Assembly: GCF_025118155.1 (NCBI RefSeq)
Contig: NW_026251389.1
Coordinates: 744,001-808,000 of the forward strand
DNA length: 64,000 bases
Origin: Cokeromyces recurvatus
Taxonomy: Eukaryota > Mucoromycota > Mucoromycetes > Mucorales > Mucoraceae
Direction: 5' to 3'
Shown here: positions 25,400 through 35,544 of the stretch, piece after piece
Position numbering within the stretch: position 1 is the first letter of the stretch
How the letters are laid out: each line of letters starts with the position of its first letter
Position numbers and translations under genes: made by a program
The notes under the pieces: model-generated
The model's input: only the letters and a program-made list of their open reading frames with translations
Databases searched by the model: none
Told to the model about the DNA's origin: nothing

Positions 25400-27620
25400 G
25401 TAGGTAGCTAATTCAAAAGAAAGGAGAGTGAATCATCAATCGAGTTAAGCATGTATAGATGTTTGTGTATATTGAGAAAAATTATAGCATGTAACTTTGA
25501 GAGGTGAACTTCTGGATGGCGGGGACAGTATTTCGATTTTCCTCTAAGAAGCCAGCTTCGTTCAGCTGTGGTCATGGGCAGCCAAAGAATGGGTGTCAAT
25601 TGAGAATTTGTTATGGCAACATGCTAATAATTTGGTATGTTTTTGCAGAAGTCTTCTTTCAAAGGTTTTGTTGTCGATATGTTTGTTTTACGGGAGTAAA
25701 TTCTTTAGATGAGAGTTCGTCATTAGAAGATTGAAATTGTCGCCAAAGAGGATTTTTAGATAACTTGGACCATTGACTAGTACGAGAAGTTGATATAAAC
25801 TGCAGGAGTTGAGAAGGTAAAGCTGATTCTGGTAACGAGTATGCTCGCCAGAGGAAGATATGTAGTCGTTCTTGCATTGAAGGGAGTTGGGCTAAATATC
25901 GCATAACTTTGATTGGGCTGTTTGTAGATCCACCATAAATTCTACGAATGTGATTATTTTGAGTTTCTTTCTAATTGGATTATTTGATAGCTGGTGAATG
26001 CGCTAATAGCGAGATCATATTCAAGCTGAGCACGGACAATTTGAGTGTAAAATCGAAGAGCTGTGAGTTTTATGAATTCAGAGGACTGTACACCTGGAGA
26101 AACTTAGGAATTCATAATAGAGTTAACTTTAGTAATATGATTGTTAATTAATGATTGATTGTTCAAAAGACCGCTAGGTTTTAAAGGTACGCCCAGATAG
26201 GAAAATGAAGATTGGCATTATACAAGGAAAATTGTATATTATACTGATGATTACCATTGCTATATAGTGTGACACATTTAGATGGGCTCTATCAATATCC
26301 TCTAAGAAGACTATGTTCTTCAGAATGTTTTAAGAGGGAAGGTATATCAGTTTTTGACGATATTAGAACAGCATTATCTGCATAAAGTAAGCAGTTCATA
26401 TGAGGGACTAGGTCAATATTAGAGAGGTTTGAAGTGGGTTGAAAATACTGTAGCATTTGGGGAAAGTCATTCATATGAACAGAGTAGAGGTAAGGAAATA
26501 AAATAGATCCCTGCAGTACCCCTGTTGTTGGATAGAAGCGTCTAAAGGTGAGATTTGATTACACTACTTCAATTTGCACGTTATCGAAAAGGTATTGAAC
26601 TAGAGAGAGAAGAGGAGGAATTACTCCTGTAATATTACTTGTAAAATATCAAATAAAAAAATATTACAAAATAAAAATAATAAAAAGACAAAAGAAGTCG
26701 ATGAGATCGAACAATCGTTCTAAAGTCAATCATTTTATTTATGAATTTAAGTTGATGGGTATTTATAAGAATTATTAAAGAGGTCTGAAATAAGATGTGA
26801 ATCAGAAAACAGTTAGTCACGACTTAATAAGATATGTTAAAGATAATGAAGTGTTAGAAGTTTTTAATATTATTTGATAAAGTGGATCAAGAGAGTTTCA
26901 TGAGAATTTAGATAGAATTCGTTCAATAATTTTATAATATGCATGTTTAATTAAGAAACATGACATTATGACAACTCTAGTCTGCCATAGTGTATGACAT
27001 ATATATTGCCTATTAGCTATGTTATACGTAGATTTTTTATCTAAAAATGTGAGAACTGATTCAATAGAGTAAGTTTTTCGTAATGTGTTACATATTTCGA
27101 TAAGACAAAGGAATTGATCTAGTGCTTCCCGCTTAGAGTGGAAACTACTCTAAGCAATATCGATAGTAGGACTCTGTTGTTTAAGTAAGGGTTGTAAACA
27201 TCATTCTAATATTTTTCTGAATATAAACATAAGACTAATCAGTCTAAAGTCATTAGAACCCATGGAGTTGCCTTTCTTATAAATAGGGATAACTTGTGCT
27301 ACACGTCAATTAGTTTGAGTATATGATCACTGCTAACATAAGCAAAAAAGTTTGTATACTATATTTGATAAAGGAGAAGTAATAGGTTTAAGCATATCAC
27401 TAGTGATATGGTCAACTCCTTGAGCTTTGTTAAGAGGAAGATTGGAAATTGCAAATTTGATATCTTTGGCAGCAATTAAGTAATTATTTTCAAATGGAGG
27501 TGATAGTAGATAACTTGGAGAGAAAGTGTTAGTATTGGGTAAATGAGTACCAGAAAGATTCCAAGTGTCGTGTCATAGTATTAGCTGACTCTTGTGATCC
27601 AGCAAATTTAAAAATTAAGA
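25400..27620 (-). mobile_element. Decayed non-LTR retrotransposon (LINE) with reverse-transcriptase remnants
   Basis: Read on the minus strand, the region carries reverse-transcriptase motifs broken by stops and frameshifts. Near 27450-27210 are LPLNKAQGVDHITSDMLKP and AQVIPIYKKGNSMGSNDFRL followed by ISL, the KKGD..NYRPISL block. Next is a degraded DQFLCLIEICNTLRK. Near 26530-26290 are TTGVLQGSILFPYLYSVHMN and CLLYADNAVLI, the catalytic YADD box with the second Asp changed to Asn. The 3' part (25600-25410) encodes LWLPMTTAERSWLLRG, CPRHPEVH and SIDDSLSFLLN, a C-terminal domain I associate with Mucorales LINEs. No endonuclease domain is visible, so the copy looks 5'-truncated as well as mutated. 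It is not expected to be functional. Confidence 0.8.
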
Positions 27621-28424
27621 AGCGCAAAATGAAAAACTTTATATACAAAGTACGTTTGAAAATCCAATACATCCCCTCTTTTTTTTTTTGAAATTTGAGC
27701 CTTCCTGTCGTATCAATACCACATAACTTTCAAACTAATATGAATATGAATAAGATACAGTATGTAAGAAATCACCCAATTTCTACTATGGTAGTATTTA
27801 ACTGTAATATGGTAAAAAGTCTTCATGCATGAAAGTCGTTTGGAGAAATTAAATTTTGAGTAACGTTAGCCTCCTTAAAGCTAAAGTAATCAATTACATT
27901 GATTTTATCAACCACGCTTTCACATCTGTTTATGACACAACAATATATAATAATTATAGACATAGTTCAAACAGGATTATGGCTGGTATATTCAATTACA
28001 TAATTATACATGAGTCATACATACCATATAAATATAGATAATGTTGAATTTTGTATTATTCTACAAAGTTTTCACGGGTTTGTCTTCTGTTCATTTATCT
28101 TTCTTTAACTTTTGCTATTCAAAACAATATACCAATTTCTTTATCATATGCCAAGTGGTTAACCCTTGTAATTTGAGTGAAAACACTAATTGTTGCTCTG
28201 ATTGGAGTACTCTTTACAACAATATAAATAACAAGCCATATTATTATTGTCATCATTTTTATTCTTCTTCTCAACAACAACAATCTTCAGAATCTACTTC
28301 TTCTTAAACAACAACAACGGTAATATAAGAAATCTCTTAAATTGGATAACTCTAATCTACTAAATTTTTGATCGAATATGATATTGGATAAAATTACTTA
28401 CTTTTTTTGGTACTTGAATAAGTT
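27621..28424. other. Unassigned stretch between the LINE remnant and the broken gene
   Basis: About 800 bases. An 88-codon ORF at 28041-28307 (Ser/Gln-rich end, several Cys) has no motif I recognise and may be chance or a relic. No gene is called. Confidence 0.35.
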
Positions 28425-30112
28425 ATGTCTAAGAATTCACATAACATTAGAATATTAGGACTACCATCAAATTATGCTTATAAAAACTGGTTGTAACAAG
28501 CAGTACAAAACGAGAGTAATCCCTTAAACTACTTCTCATTCACAAGTAATTTTAATGGCAGTGAGAATGCAACAAATGCTCGTTATTCTGATTTGCTGGA
28601 TTTGTTATCAAACAAAAAACAAAGTAAAAAGTTAATTCATATAGTTGAAACAACGAGATCTAAGTTTGAGATAGAAATTTACATTTAAAATCCATTACTT
28701 AATTGACTCAAATCCTTTTCTAGAAACGCAAGAAAAACAAAGGACAGTCAGGTTTCGCCGAAGACTATCAGGTATATTGGGCTGATAGAAGAAATAAAAA
28801 TACCCAAACTATCATAACAGAAAGACAGAATAAAACCTTGGAGAAATTGAATGATATGACATGCGAAAGTTTAGAAAGGCTGGCAGAATGGGTATTATGA
28901 TTATGCAATTAAAATTAGCATTCTTGTATTATATATTAATATATGTTTTTAAAAACAGATATATAGCGATGATGGTGTAGGCAGTAGCAGCAGCAGTAGC
29001 AACATTATTGTTCGTAACCCTGTCAGAACTGAAGATTCTAATAAGTTTGATGGTTTAGAATCTTTAGAAAAAATATTAAATTTCTCGTCAAAATTATCAT
29101 CAGACAAGTAGGTGTTGAAAATATCAATTTGTTCTATAAAACTGCTAATTGTATTATGTATAGGGTTGGTTACTTAGGAATTCTGGACCTCAGCTCTGAC
29201 ACCGTTATCTTAATGCTTAAAAAACAGCTTGCTGAAAAAGATTATAATGATATTATTCAACATGCTACATTACTAAACGTTGAATTAACAGAATATGCTG
29301 AAGATCTAATAACTTCTCTCTGTGAATCCAAGCTTGCAACGATCTCCTTAAGAAATATAATGTATGAAATTGGTTATAGACAAGCCTTTAATTTAGTTCT
29401 CAATCGTGATGCTGGTTTTATTGAAACAACTACTCGCCATTTGTAAACACAATATTTTTTGACTGAAACTATAAAAACTCATTTTTTACTTTATTATTTT
29501 AGCCTCGATTTAATGGATAGTCCAAACAATTCACTCATACAAACAACTGGAGAACGTGCTGCCTGCATTCATACTATCATCTACATTATAAATCAGCTTT
29601 TTTTAGCAGACAATGATGTAGTTGCTTTAGACTGGATCGAAAAGGAGTATTGCCAAACAGGCAGATGTAAATGGGATGGTATCATTATGAAAGTAAATAA
29701 TAAAAAAATATCTACAGTTTTCGTAGAGTTCTCTGGTGGAATTAAAGTCAATGCAACAATGAAAAAAGAAAACCTCTGATATTAATAAATTATATTCTAA
29801 TATATTGAATATTATTACTGGTTTGCCTGCCAGTACCCCCCAAGAAAATATTTTGTGCCCGCTTCTATGGTAGCCAAATATTTATATACATATATCAATC
29901 ACTTTTTAACACAATAGGCTAATAATGTTTATGTTTAATTGATTTAGACAACTGCATATATTTTGAGGAACTATTTGTCTTCAAACAAAATTATTTCAGA
30001 AAGATTCATGTGTCTTTCCATTGTCCAAGCACGCCAAGATTACTTCTCAAATACATCAAACAAATCAGCAAAATGCTACAATGGAAAGAAGCTGTAATCA
30101 ACCAGACGTTGT
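28425..30112 (+). pseudogene. Decayed member of a Mucoromycota-type uncharacterised protein family
   Basis: The start at 28425 reads MSKNSHNIRILGLPSNYAYK and NWL, then an in-frame TAA, and continues open in the same frame (QAVQNESNPLNYFSFTSNFN). Later exons are clear: AEDYQVYWADRRNKNTQTII then LNDMTCESLERLAEW (to 28891), IYSDDGVGSSSSSSNIIVRN (from about 28960), VGYLGILDLSSDTVILMLKK (exon about 29162-29443) and LDLMDSPNNSLIQTTGERAA (exon about 29504-29779). KWDGIIMKV.....STVFVEFSGGIK looks like the core of a degenerate nuclease-like fold. After 29760 the frame breaks. Homologous-looking text continues in other frames (SDINKLYSNILNIITGLPAS, KKIFCARFYG, TPRLLLKYIKQISKMLQWKE). One nonsense codon, a doubtful splice phase and at least two frameshifts make this a pseudogene. 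The family function is unknown to me. Confidence 0.65.
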
Positions 30113-31262
30113 AATTACAAGATTAATTAGCACTTACTAAATAATTGCTATTGATATTATTGTTGATAAGGCAGATATAAAAAAGAAAGCAGAATAAATC
30201 TGTGAAAACTTTGTATAAGACTTTTATTATCAATTGAATAAAAATAAAAGTGAATGTCTAAAAAATGAATGCAAAATGGATTATTATTTATAACTTGTGG
30301 GGAGCGGGTTACTTTGCGACAGGAACAGAATGAAGATATCTTGAAAGTAGAATATTTCCCATAAAATGATTAAAGTTATTTTGTTTGAGCTCTCTAATCT
30401 TTGCCCTGATTGAGAATTAATCACAGTTAACTCTAATAAATATTAAATTATTGGTGCTCGATCTATCAAGTTATTTTTCTTAAAACCAAATAATGAAATC
30501 TCGTTTGCTCATACTTGTGAATGATATAGGGAAGATACTTCTGATATAAATTTCTTGTATTATATATTCATTCCTCAATGTACTACTTGAATGAATTTTA
30601 TTATGTTTTATAGTGTATAGATAGTATATGATTATATTTATAAATTAATATATTAGATAATATCATAATATTAATGTGAATATGTAACTAATAGGTATAA
30701 TCTATAATTCATATATCTTTATTATTAATAATCCTTTACACTATGTCTGGCTTATTATTAATTCGTAACGTCAGTATTTATTGTAATATTATTTTTCTCA
30801 TTACAAGAATGTCTTATAAACTGAAATTAAATAATATTGTATGAATAAAGTGGACAACAAATAACTATAATATCATTCAGTCCTTCATGACTCTGATCTG
30901 TATATCATAAGATACTGTGTAATACATCATTATATACATAACAATTTCTGTCTATTTTTTTTAAGACTTGTAACAATGCTGATACTTTTTATGTTGTGTT
31001 CTATTTCTTTCAATTGACTGTCAATTTTAAATCCATTTTCAAATCCAATAAAGGTATGAAATATTCAAATAATCAGCTAAAACATAAAATAAAAATAATG
31101 TAGCAAAGTAAAAAGCTATATATATTCAAAAATAATTATAATTCCTTTAAATATATGATCTTTCCTTAAAACGAATATAATAAACTGAAAAAACCTTAAA
31201 GACGGAAATTAAAATAATTACAATTAGACCGAAAAGGACAGGATGTCACGTGACACTTTCCT
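30113..31262. other. AT-rich noncoding region left of the CACTA-like element
   Basis: About 1.1 kb without coding potential that I can support. It ends with a GTCACGTGAC palindrome at 31245-31254 and the CCT target duplication (31260-31262). Confidence 0.5.
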
Positions 31263-31288
31263 CACTACAAGTAAAGAGTTGTGATATA

Positions 31289-31424
31289 CAGTGCGTCCGC
31301 CGTCAATTGGACAATTTTTTGAAAAAGCTGGTCAAATTTTTGAATAAATTTGCCCACTTTTTTGAAACTCAATTGGTCATTTGTTTGAAATTCATTTGGT
31401 CATTTTATTTAAATTCAATAGATC
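31289..31424 (+). repeat. Left terminal inverted repeat of the mariner element
   Basis: Begins CAGTGCGTCCGCCGTCAATT. Inside, about five imperfect 21-23 base units of the form TTGGTCA-T-TTTTGAA-TTCAA follow one another, probably serial transposase contact sites. Confidence 0.9.
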
Positions 31425-31499
31425 ATTTTTTTGATCATTTTATCTGAGGTATATTTTGTTACTTTTTTTTTATACCATTATTTCGAGATTATTTTTCAA

Positions 31500-32807
31500 A
31501 TGAGCATGAATATTTTTTATGAAGATGGTGCTGGTAATCTCATTGATGAACAGGGCGAGCAAGCAAAAGCATATGTTGAAGAGAAGTCATTTCGTTTGAA
31601 AAGATTAACAGATCTACGAAAATACATTAAGAACAAGGATCTCCAATTTGAAACGATCAGTTCAGACGATACAGTCATGAAAGAGGCTAGTCCAAAGAAA
31701 GAAAGACCTCTTGAGTATAACATTTATACAATGGAAGACCGTAGACGTTACTTTTATTTTTTGAAAGAAAAACTCATGAGACCAAAAGATGCGGCCATAG
31801 CCGCAAATGTAAATTATAACACAGCGCGCAAATGGAAAAAGGCTTACGAGGATGATCCGGAAAGGAAGATTCCTATCAAAAAGACGAATCTGAATCCCAA
31901 CAGACCAGTCAGTCAACTGAACGAAGCTCATAAAGTTTATCTAACCAGTTTTTTTGATGATGACTCAACTGCAACAATCCAGGACGCAGTTGAAAGCTTG
32001 ACAGCCAACTTTGCTGGCTTACAAATAAAAAAAACAAGAGTAGCCGAGTTCATGAAGGAAGAATGTAATCTCAGCATCAAACTTATTAACCGACACCCTC
32101 TTGCCAGAAACGATGATAAAAATCTTAAAGCTCGTGCTGAGTGGGTTGAGAAATTGATCAGCAATGGCGTCAATTATCTCGACAATTGTATATTTGTTGA
32201 TGAGTCCGGGTTTGACATTAATATGCGTCGTAGTCGTGGTTGGTCACAGCGCGGTACGAAAGCAACTACCACAACTCCCTCCACCAAGGCTACCTCACAT
32301 ACTGTTCTTGGTGCAATATCAGCTAATGGTGTCGTCAATGTGAGTATGCGAGAATCTGGAAATGTTAAGAGAAGGAAAGTTGTAGGGGCCAAAAAGAGAA
32401 AGGCTCCTAAAGATAAATTAACTATTCCCAGTGGCACTACTGGCGATCATTATCTTTTGTTTCTTAACGATACTATGGATATTATGGATGAGTTCCCAGA
32501 AATGAAAGGATTTTTTATTGTTATGGACAATGCACCAATTCATGTTCCTGCTATAATTGACCCTGTAATTGTAAGTCGGGGCTATAAGCCATTATACCTT
32601 CCTCCCTACTCGCCCGAACTCAACCCAATAGAACAATTTTGGGCCATTCTTAAGGGAAAAGTAAAGCGAAGTAAACTTAATGATGTTGAAACGCTTACTT
32701 CAAGAATTATTGAGGCTAGTGAAGAAGTACCTGTTGAGCATCTTCGAAATATTATTCAACATTCCATAAACCAATTTAGTAATTGCTTAAATAAGGTCCC
32801 TCTATAA
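31500..32807 (+). CDS. Tc1/mariner-family DDE transposase
   Basis: Cut-and-paste transposase of 435 aa from the ATG at 31500. An earlier in-frame ATG at 31431 lies just past the inverted repeat and adds a hydrophobic segment, so I prefer 31500. An N-terminal helix-turn-helix region (RPKDAAIAANVNYNTARKWK) is followed by a second DNA-binding part. The catalytic triad reads Asp in IFVDESGFD, Asp in IVMDNAPIH and Glu in SPELNPIEQFW, with 34 residues between the second Asp and the Glu (DD34E). A basic segment (VKRRKVVGAKKRKAPKDK) may serve nuclear import. No stops or frameshifts interrupt it. Confidence 0.95.
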   Translation: MSMNIFYEDGAGNLIDEQGEQAKAYVEEKSFRLKRLTDLRKYIKNKDLQFETISSDDTVMKEASPKKERPLEYNIYTMEDRRRYFYFLKEKLMRPKDAAIAANVNYNTARKWKKAYEDDPERKIPIKKTNLNPNRPVSQLNEAHKVYLTSFFDDDSTATIQDAVESLTANFAGLQIKKTRVAEFMKEECNLSIKLINRHPLARNDDKNLKARAEWVEKLISNGVNYLDNCIFVDESGFDINMRRSRGWSQRGTKATTTTPSTKATSHTVLGAISANGVVNVSMRESGNVKRRKVVGAKKRKAPKDKLTIPSGTTGDHYLLFLNDTMDIMDEFPEMKGFFIVMDNAPIHVPAIIDPVIVSRGYKPLYLPPYSPELNPIEQFWAILKGKVKRSKLNDVETLTSRIIEASEEVPVEHLRNIIQHSINQFSNCLNKVPL

Positions 32808-32868
32808 CTTTCCCTTAACATTATATAAAGTATAATAATTTTCAAAAAAAAAAAAAAAAAAAAAAAAA

Positions 32869-33004
32869 GATCAATTGAATTTAAATAAAATGACCAAATG
32901 AATTTCAAACAAATGACCAATTGAGTTTCAAAAAAGTGGGCAAATTTATTCAAAAATTTGACCAGCTTTTTCAAAAAATTGTCCAATTGACGGCGGACGC
33001 ACTG
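32869..33004 (-). repeat. Right terminal inverted repeat of the mariner element
   Basis: Inverted copy of 31289-31424, ending GGCGGACGCACTG before the TA duplication. The only difference I see is in the innermost 10 bases. It is preceded by an A run at about 32844-32868. Confidence 0.9.
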
Positions 33005-33006
33005 TA

Positions 33007-33180
33007 TTGCGGAGAACTATACGTAAAACGATCGTTTTCGGTCTCGTATTACGCAACACGTAATACGAAAGTATTCGGTACTTGCGGAAAACGACAAGTA
33101 AAACGATCGTTTTACGTCCACTGAAAACTACCGAAAACGTGTATTCCGCAATTCTGATAATACGTAAAACGTATCTTTTG
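33007..33180. repeat. Subterminal palindrome cluster of the CACTA-like element
   Basis: A CpG-containing block unlike its AT-rich surroundings. It holds a 14-bp palindrome AAAACGATCGTTTT (33025-33038), a hairpin CGTATTACG-caaca-CGTAATACG (33045-33067) and an 18-bp palindrome GTAAAACGATCGTTTTAC (33098-33115). TACGTAAAACG occurs again near 33161-33171. Subterminal repeats that bind transposase are typical of CACTA elements. Confidence 0.7.
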
Positions 33181-33436
33181 GTGATTATTATAGGTTATTA
33201 TTTTTGGGGGGACAACGATATTACGCTAGCAACTGCCTTTATCATTGGTCTCTAACGTCGTAATTCATATCTTTACTCTTACTTATAATTGGATCTTATT
33301 AAAGATGTTTATACTCAATTGAGGCTTTTATTATACAAATCTGTTTGCATTATTGGCTCATTATTTGCACTTCCTTAACGTTTAATAGGCTTATAATGCC
33401 CTTGTTTATACAGCTTTTCTTTTTTAAAAAAATGTG

Positions 33437-33471
33437 GCTTTTTATTTATTTATTTATTTATTTATTTATTT
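33437..33471. repeat. (TTTA)n microsatellite
   Basis: Tandem TTTA units inside the CACTA-like element. Confidence 0.9.
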
Positions 33472-33549
33472 GAAATTGGGTTATAGAATATTATATAATA
33501 ATGATAATGGCAAAAAAAAATATATAATAATATATACTATAATACAACG

Positions 33550-34125
33550 ACATACTTACCTTGAGTTAATATAACTTTAGTAGTAGTAGCCAAGATTACC
33601 ATTGATTTAGCCATTTGATCTGTAGTTAGTTATTCAGTATTACCAGGATATAAATGTCTACCTAAATGATAAAAATAAAGACAAGTTACTAATTATGACA
33701 TGTTATATATATGATTTTAGCCCTTGTAATATGATATTTACCTTTAATATAAAGAGAAAATAAAAGTTTTTATTAGTATATCTATCTATTGAATAGAACA
33801 AGAGCCATCTAAGCATGATTAAATAATAATGAGTAAATATATATATACTTTATAATACTTGTTGAATTATTGTTGTAAAAGAAACTTACCATATTATTCA
33901 ATTGATTGTAAAAGAGAACACTTGATCATTTGTATTCAATGGATAGACAATACAATAAAAAGCTTTATCTAAATATAAATATACAAAATTAGTTTCAATA
34001 ACTTGAAAAAGAAGAAAAGCCTTGATGATATACCTTTTCTCTCTCTTTTTTTTTTATCTGTTACCAAGAGGCAGTATTCTTTAATAGAATCTCAATATCT
34101 CTGTAAAATAAAATGAAAAAGTGAA
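33550..34125 (-). pseudogene. Possible remnant of an intron-containing gene inside the CACTA-like element
   Basis: On the minus strand, short open segments are bounded by good splice signals. One reads KAFYCIVYPLNTNDQVFSFT then IN and a stop (about 33993-33890, donor GTAAGT). Another reads RHLYPGNTE, a stop, then LTTDQMAKSMVILATTTKVI and LTQG (about 33660-33560, donor G|GTAAGT). I do not recognise the protein. It could be a captured host gene fragment, a decayed element gene or chance. Confidence 0.3.
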
Positions 34126-34517
34126 TACATTATGTTTGTTTAGTTTATATTATTTATTTACAATTATATATTAACAATTACCTAGTAAAAAATAAATTCT
34201 AAAAAATAGAAATAATAGAAAAAAAGCATGTTATTACAATATAATGAAAAGAAAGAAAAGATAAAAAAAATAAAAAAAGGGACTAAAAAATTTTTTAGCA
34301 CTAATTAAAATTGTCTAATTAAAGTTTACAATAAGTTTATTCTCCCCCACAATTTTCTTTATTAGTTATTGTTCATGTACTTTTTTTTGTTTACAAGTTA
34401 TCGTTCGTATTCCATAAAATAGAAACATTAGTAAAAGAATAATATATTATTAAATAATTGTAAATTAGAACTCATTAACGATTACATTGAAATTTGGACA
34501 TTTCATGTAGATCATTT

Positions 34518-34935
34518 GACATGCATTTACGAAATTACTTTTTTTTTACATTAGTTCATTAGTAATGCATTCGCATAATATTTTTTTGTCATTCTAAACT
34601 GAGCAAATAACAGCTATAATAAGAGAATAATATATATATACAGTTAAATATAGTTGAACACAGTTAATTCGACATGCAATTATGAAATTACTTTTTTTTT
34701 TTACATTAGTTCAATAGTAATGCATTGACATAATGTTTTTTGTCATTTTAAACTGAACAAATAACAGTCGTAGTAACGTAATAATATGTATGTGTACATT
34801 TAAATATGGTTGAAAGTGTTTTGTATTTTTTTAGGGACAATTAACATGCATCTATGAGATTACTTTTTTTTTTACATTTCCATTAATGTTTACAATTACA
34901 TTGACATTTACATTTACATTTACATTTACATTCGA
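34518..34935. repeat. Degenerate tandem repeat of about 150-170 bp plus (ACATTT)n
   Basis: Three copies begin at 34518, 34671 and 34843, each with (G/A)ACATGCA-T-A-GA-ATTAC followed by a T run and ACATT. The first two also share AGTAATGCATT, TTTGTCATT and ACTGA-CAAATAACAG blocks. The third copy ends in a short (ACATTT)n array near 34900-34932. Confidence 0.75.
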
Positions 34936-35544
34936 AATGACTAAATTAAATAAAGATGCAAAATTATTTTTTTTGTTTATTATATGTATTGTATACTTTT
35001 ATAATAGTTATCTTTTCTTGTCATGTATGAAATATTATATAAGAATTTATGTCTAACTGTTTGTAGAAGAAAAAAAAAGTTAATTTTTTAGCATGCTGAA
35101 ATTACAAGTGAAAATTGTGGGGGTGAAAGAACCAAAAAAAATAAAAACGTCATTTTAACTCCAGCTGAATGTTTATTTTTTTATTTTTAGGACTTTTATT
35201 GGTCAATTAATTTTTTTTCTCCCAATTTCTCTATGAAAATTAAATACTGCCAAAAGGCTGTAAAATTAAAATTGCTATAAAATAATCAATTTTTGCTATA
35301 AAGTTGTAGTTTTTTTTAGATATATAAAAGCTTGTATATGATAAAAAAATTAATATTAATTTTATTTTCATGTTTACTAGTAATAAGTTGACGAAATAAT
35401 CATTTTTTGAAAAAATCACTTAAAACTCAGCAAAAAGACTTGTTTTACGTATGTTTTCAGTTGCGGAATATTTTCATTACTTGTAGTGCCTAATTAGGAA
35501 AGTTTCTTTCTCTTATAATATTTAAAATTTTTATAGACATCAGT

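Larger units (their letters stand above)
31289..33004 (+). mobile_element. Tc1/mariner transposon, apparently intact
   Basis: A 1716-bp element bounded by TA dinucleotides (31287-31288 and 33005-33006), the target duplication of this superfamily. Terminal inverted repeats occupy 31289-31424 and 32869-33004. They are 136 bp each and differ at one position by my reading. One uninterrupted transposase ORF lies between them. The near-identity of the repeats and the intact ORF indicate recent insertion. The copy lies 26 bp inside the left end of the CACTA-like element. Confidence 0.93.
31263..35488. mobile_element. CACTA (EnSpm)-like DNA transposon, non-autonomous, carrying a nested mariner
   Basis: The left end is CACTACAAGTAA (31263-31274). 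The right end, read inward on the minus strand, is the same 12 bases (35488-35477). The trinucleotide CCT flanks both ends (31260-31262 and 35489-35491), matching the 3-bp target duplication of the CACTA superfamily, as does the CACTA terminus itself. TACGTAAAAC, GCGGA/TCCGC and AAAACG motifs recur in the subterminal DNA on both sides. The span is 4226 bp. Removing the nested Tc1/mariner copy and one TA leaves about 2508 bp. No CACTA transposase is seen, so the copy would depend on one elsewhere. The superfamily call rests on termini and duplication only. Confidence 0.72.

Noticed and set aside
31517..32437. Four minus-strand ORFs opposite the transposase
   Set aside because: They are antisense shadows of the transposase gene with no recognisable family.
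32756..33124. ORFs across the right inverted repeat of the mariner element
   Set aside because: They are translations of the inverted repeat; the left repeat gives the same peptide.
33370..33389. TTCCTTAAC followed by AG, matching the U12 branch-site consensus
   Set aside because: It lies in noncoding DNA of the CACTA-like element with no matching U12 donor or flanking exons that I could support.
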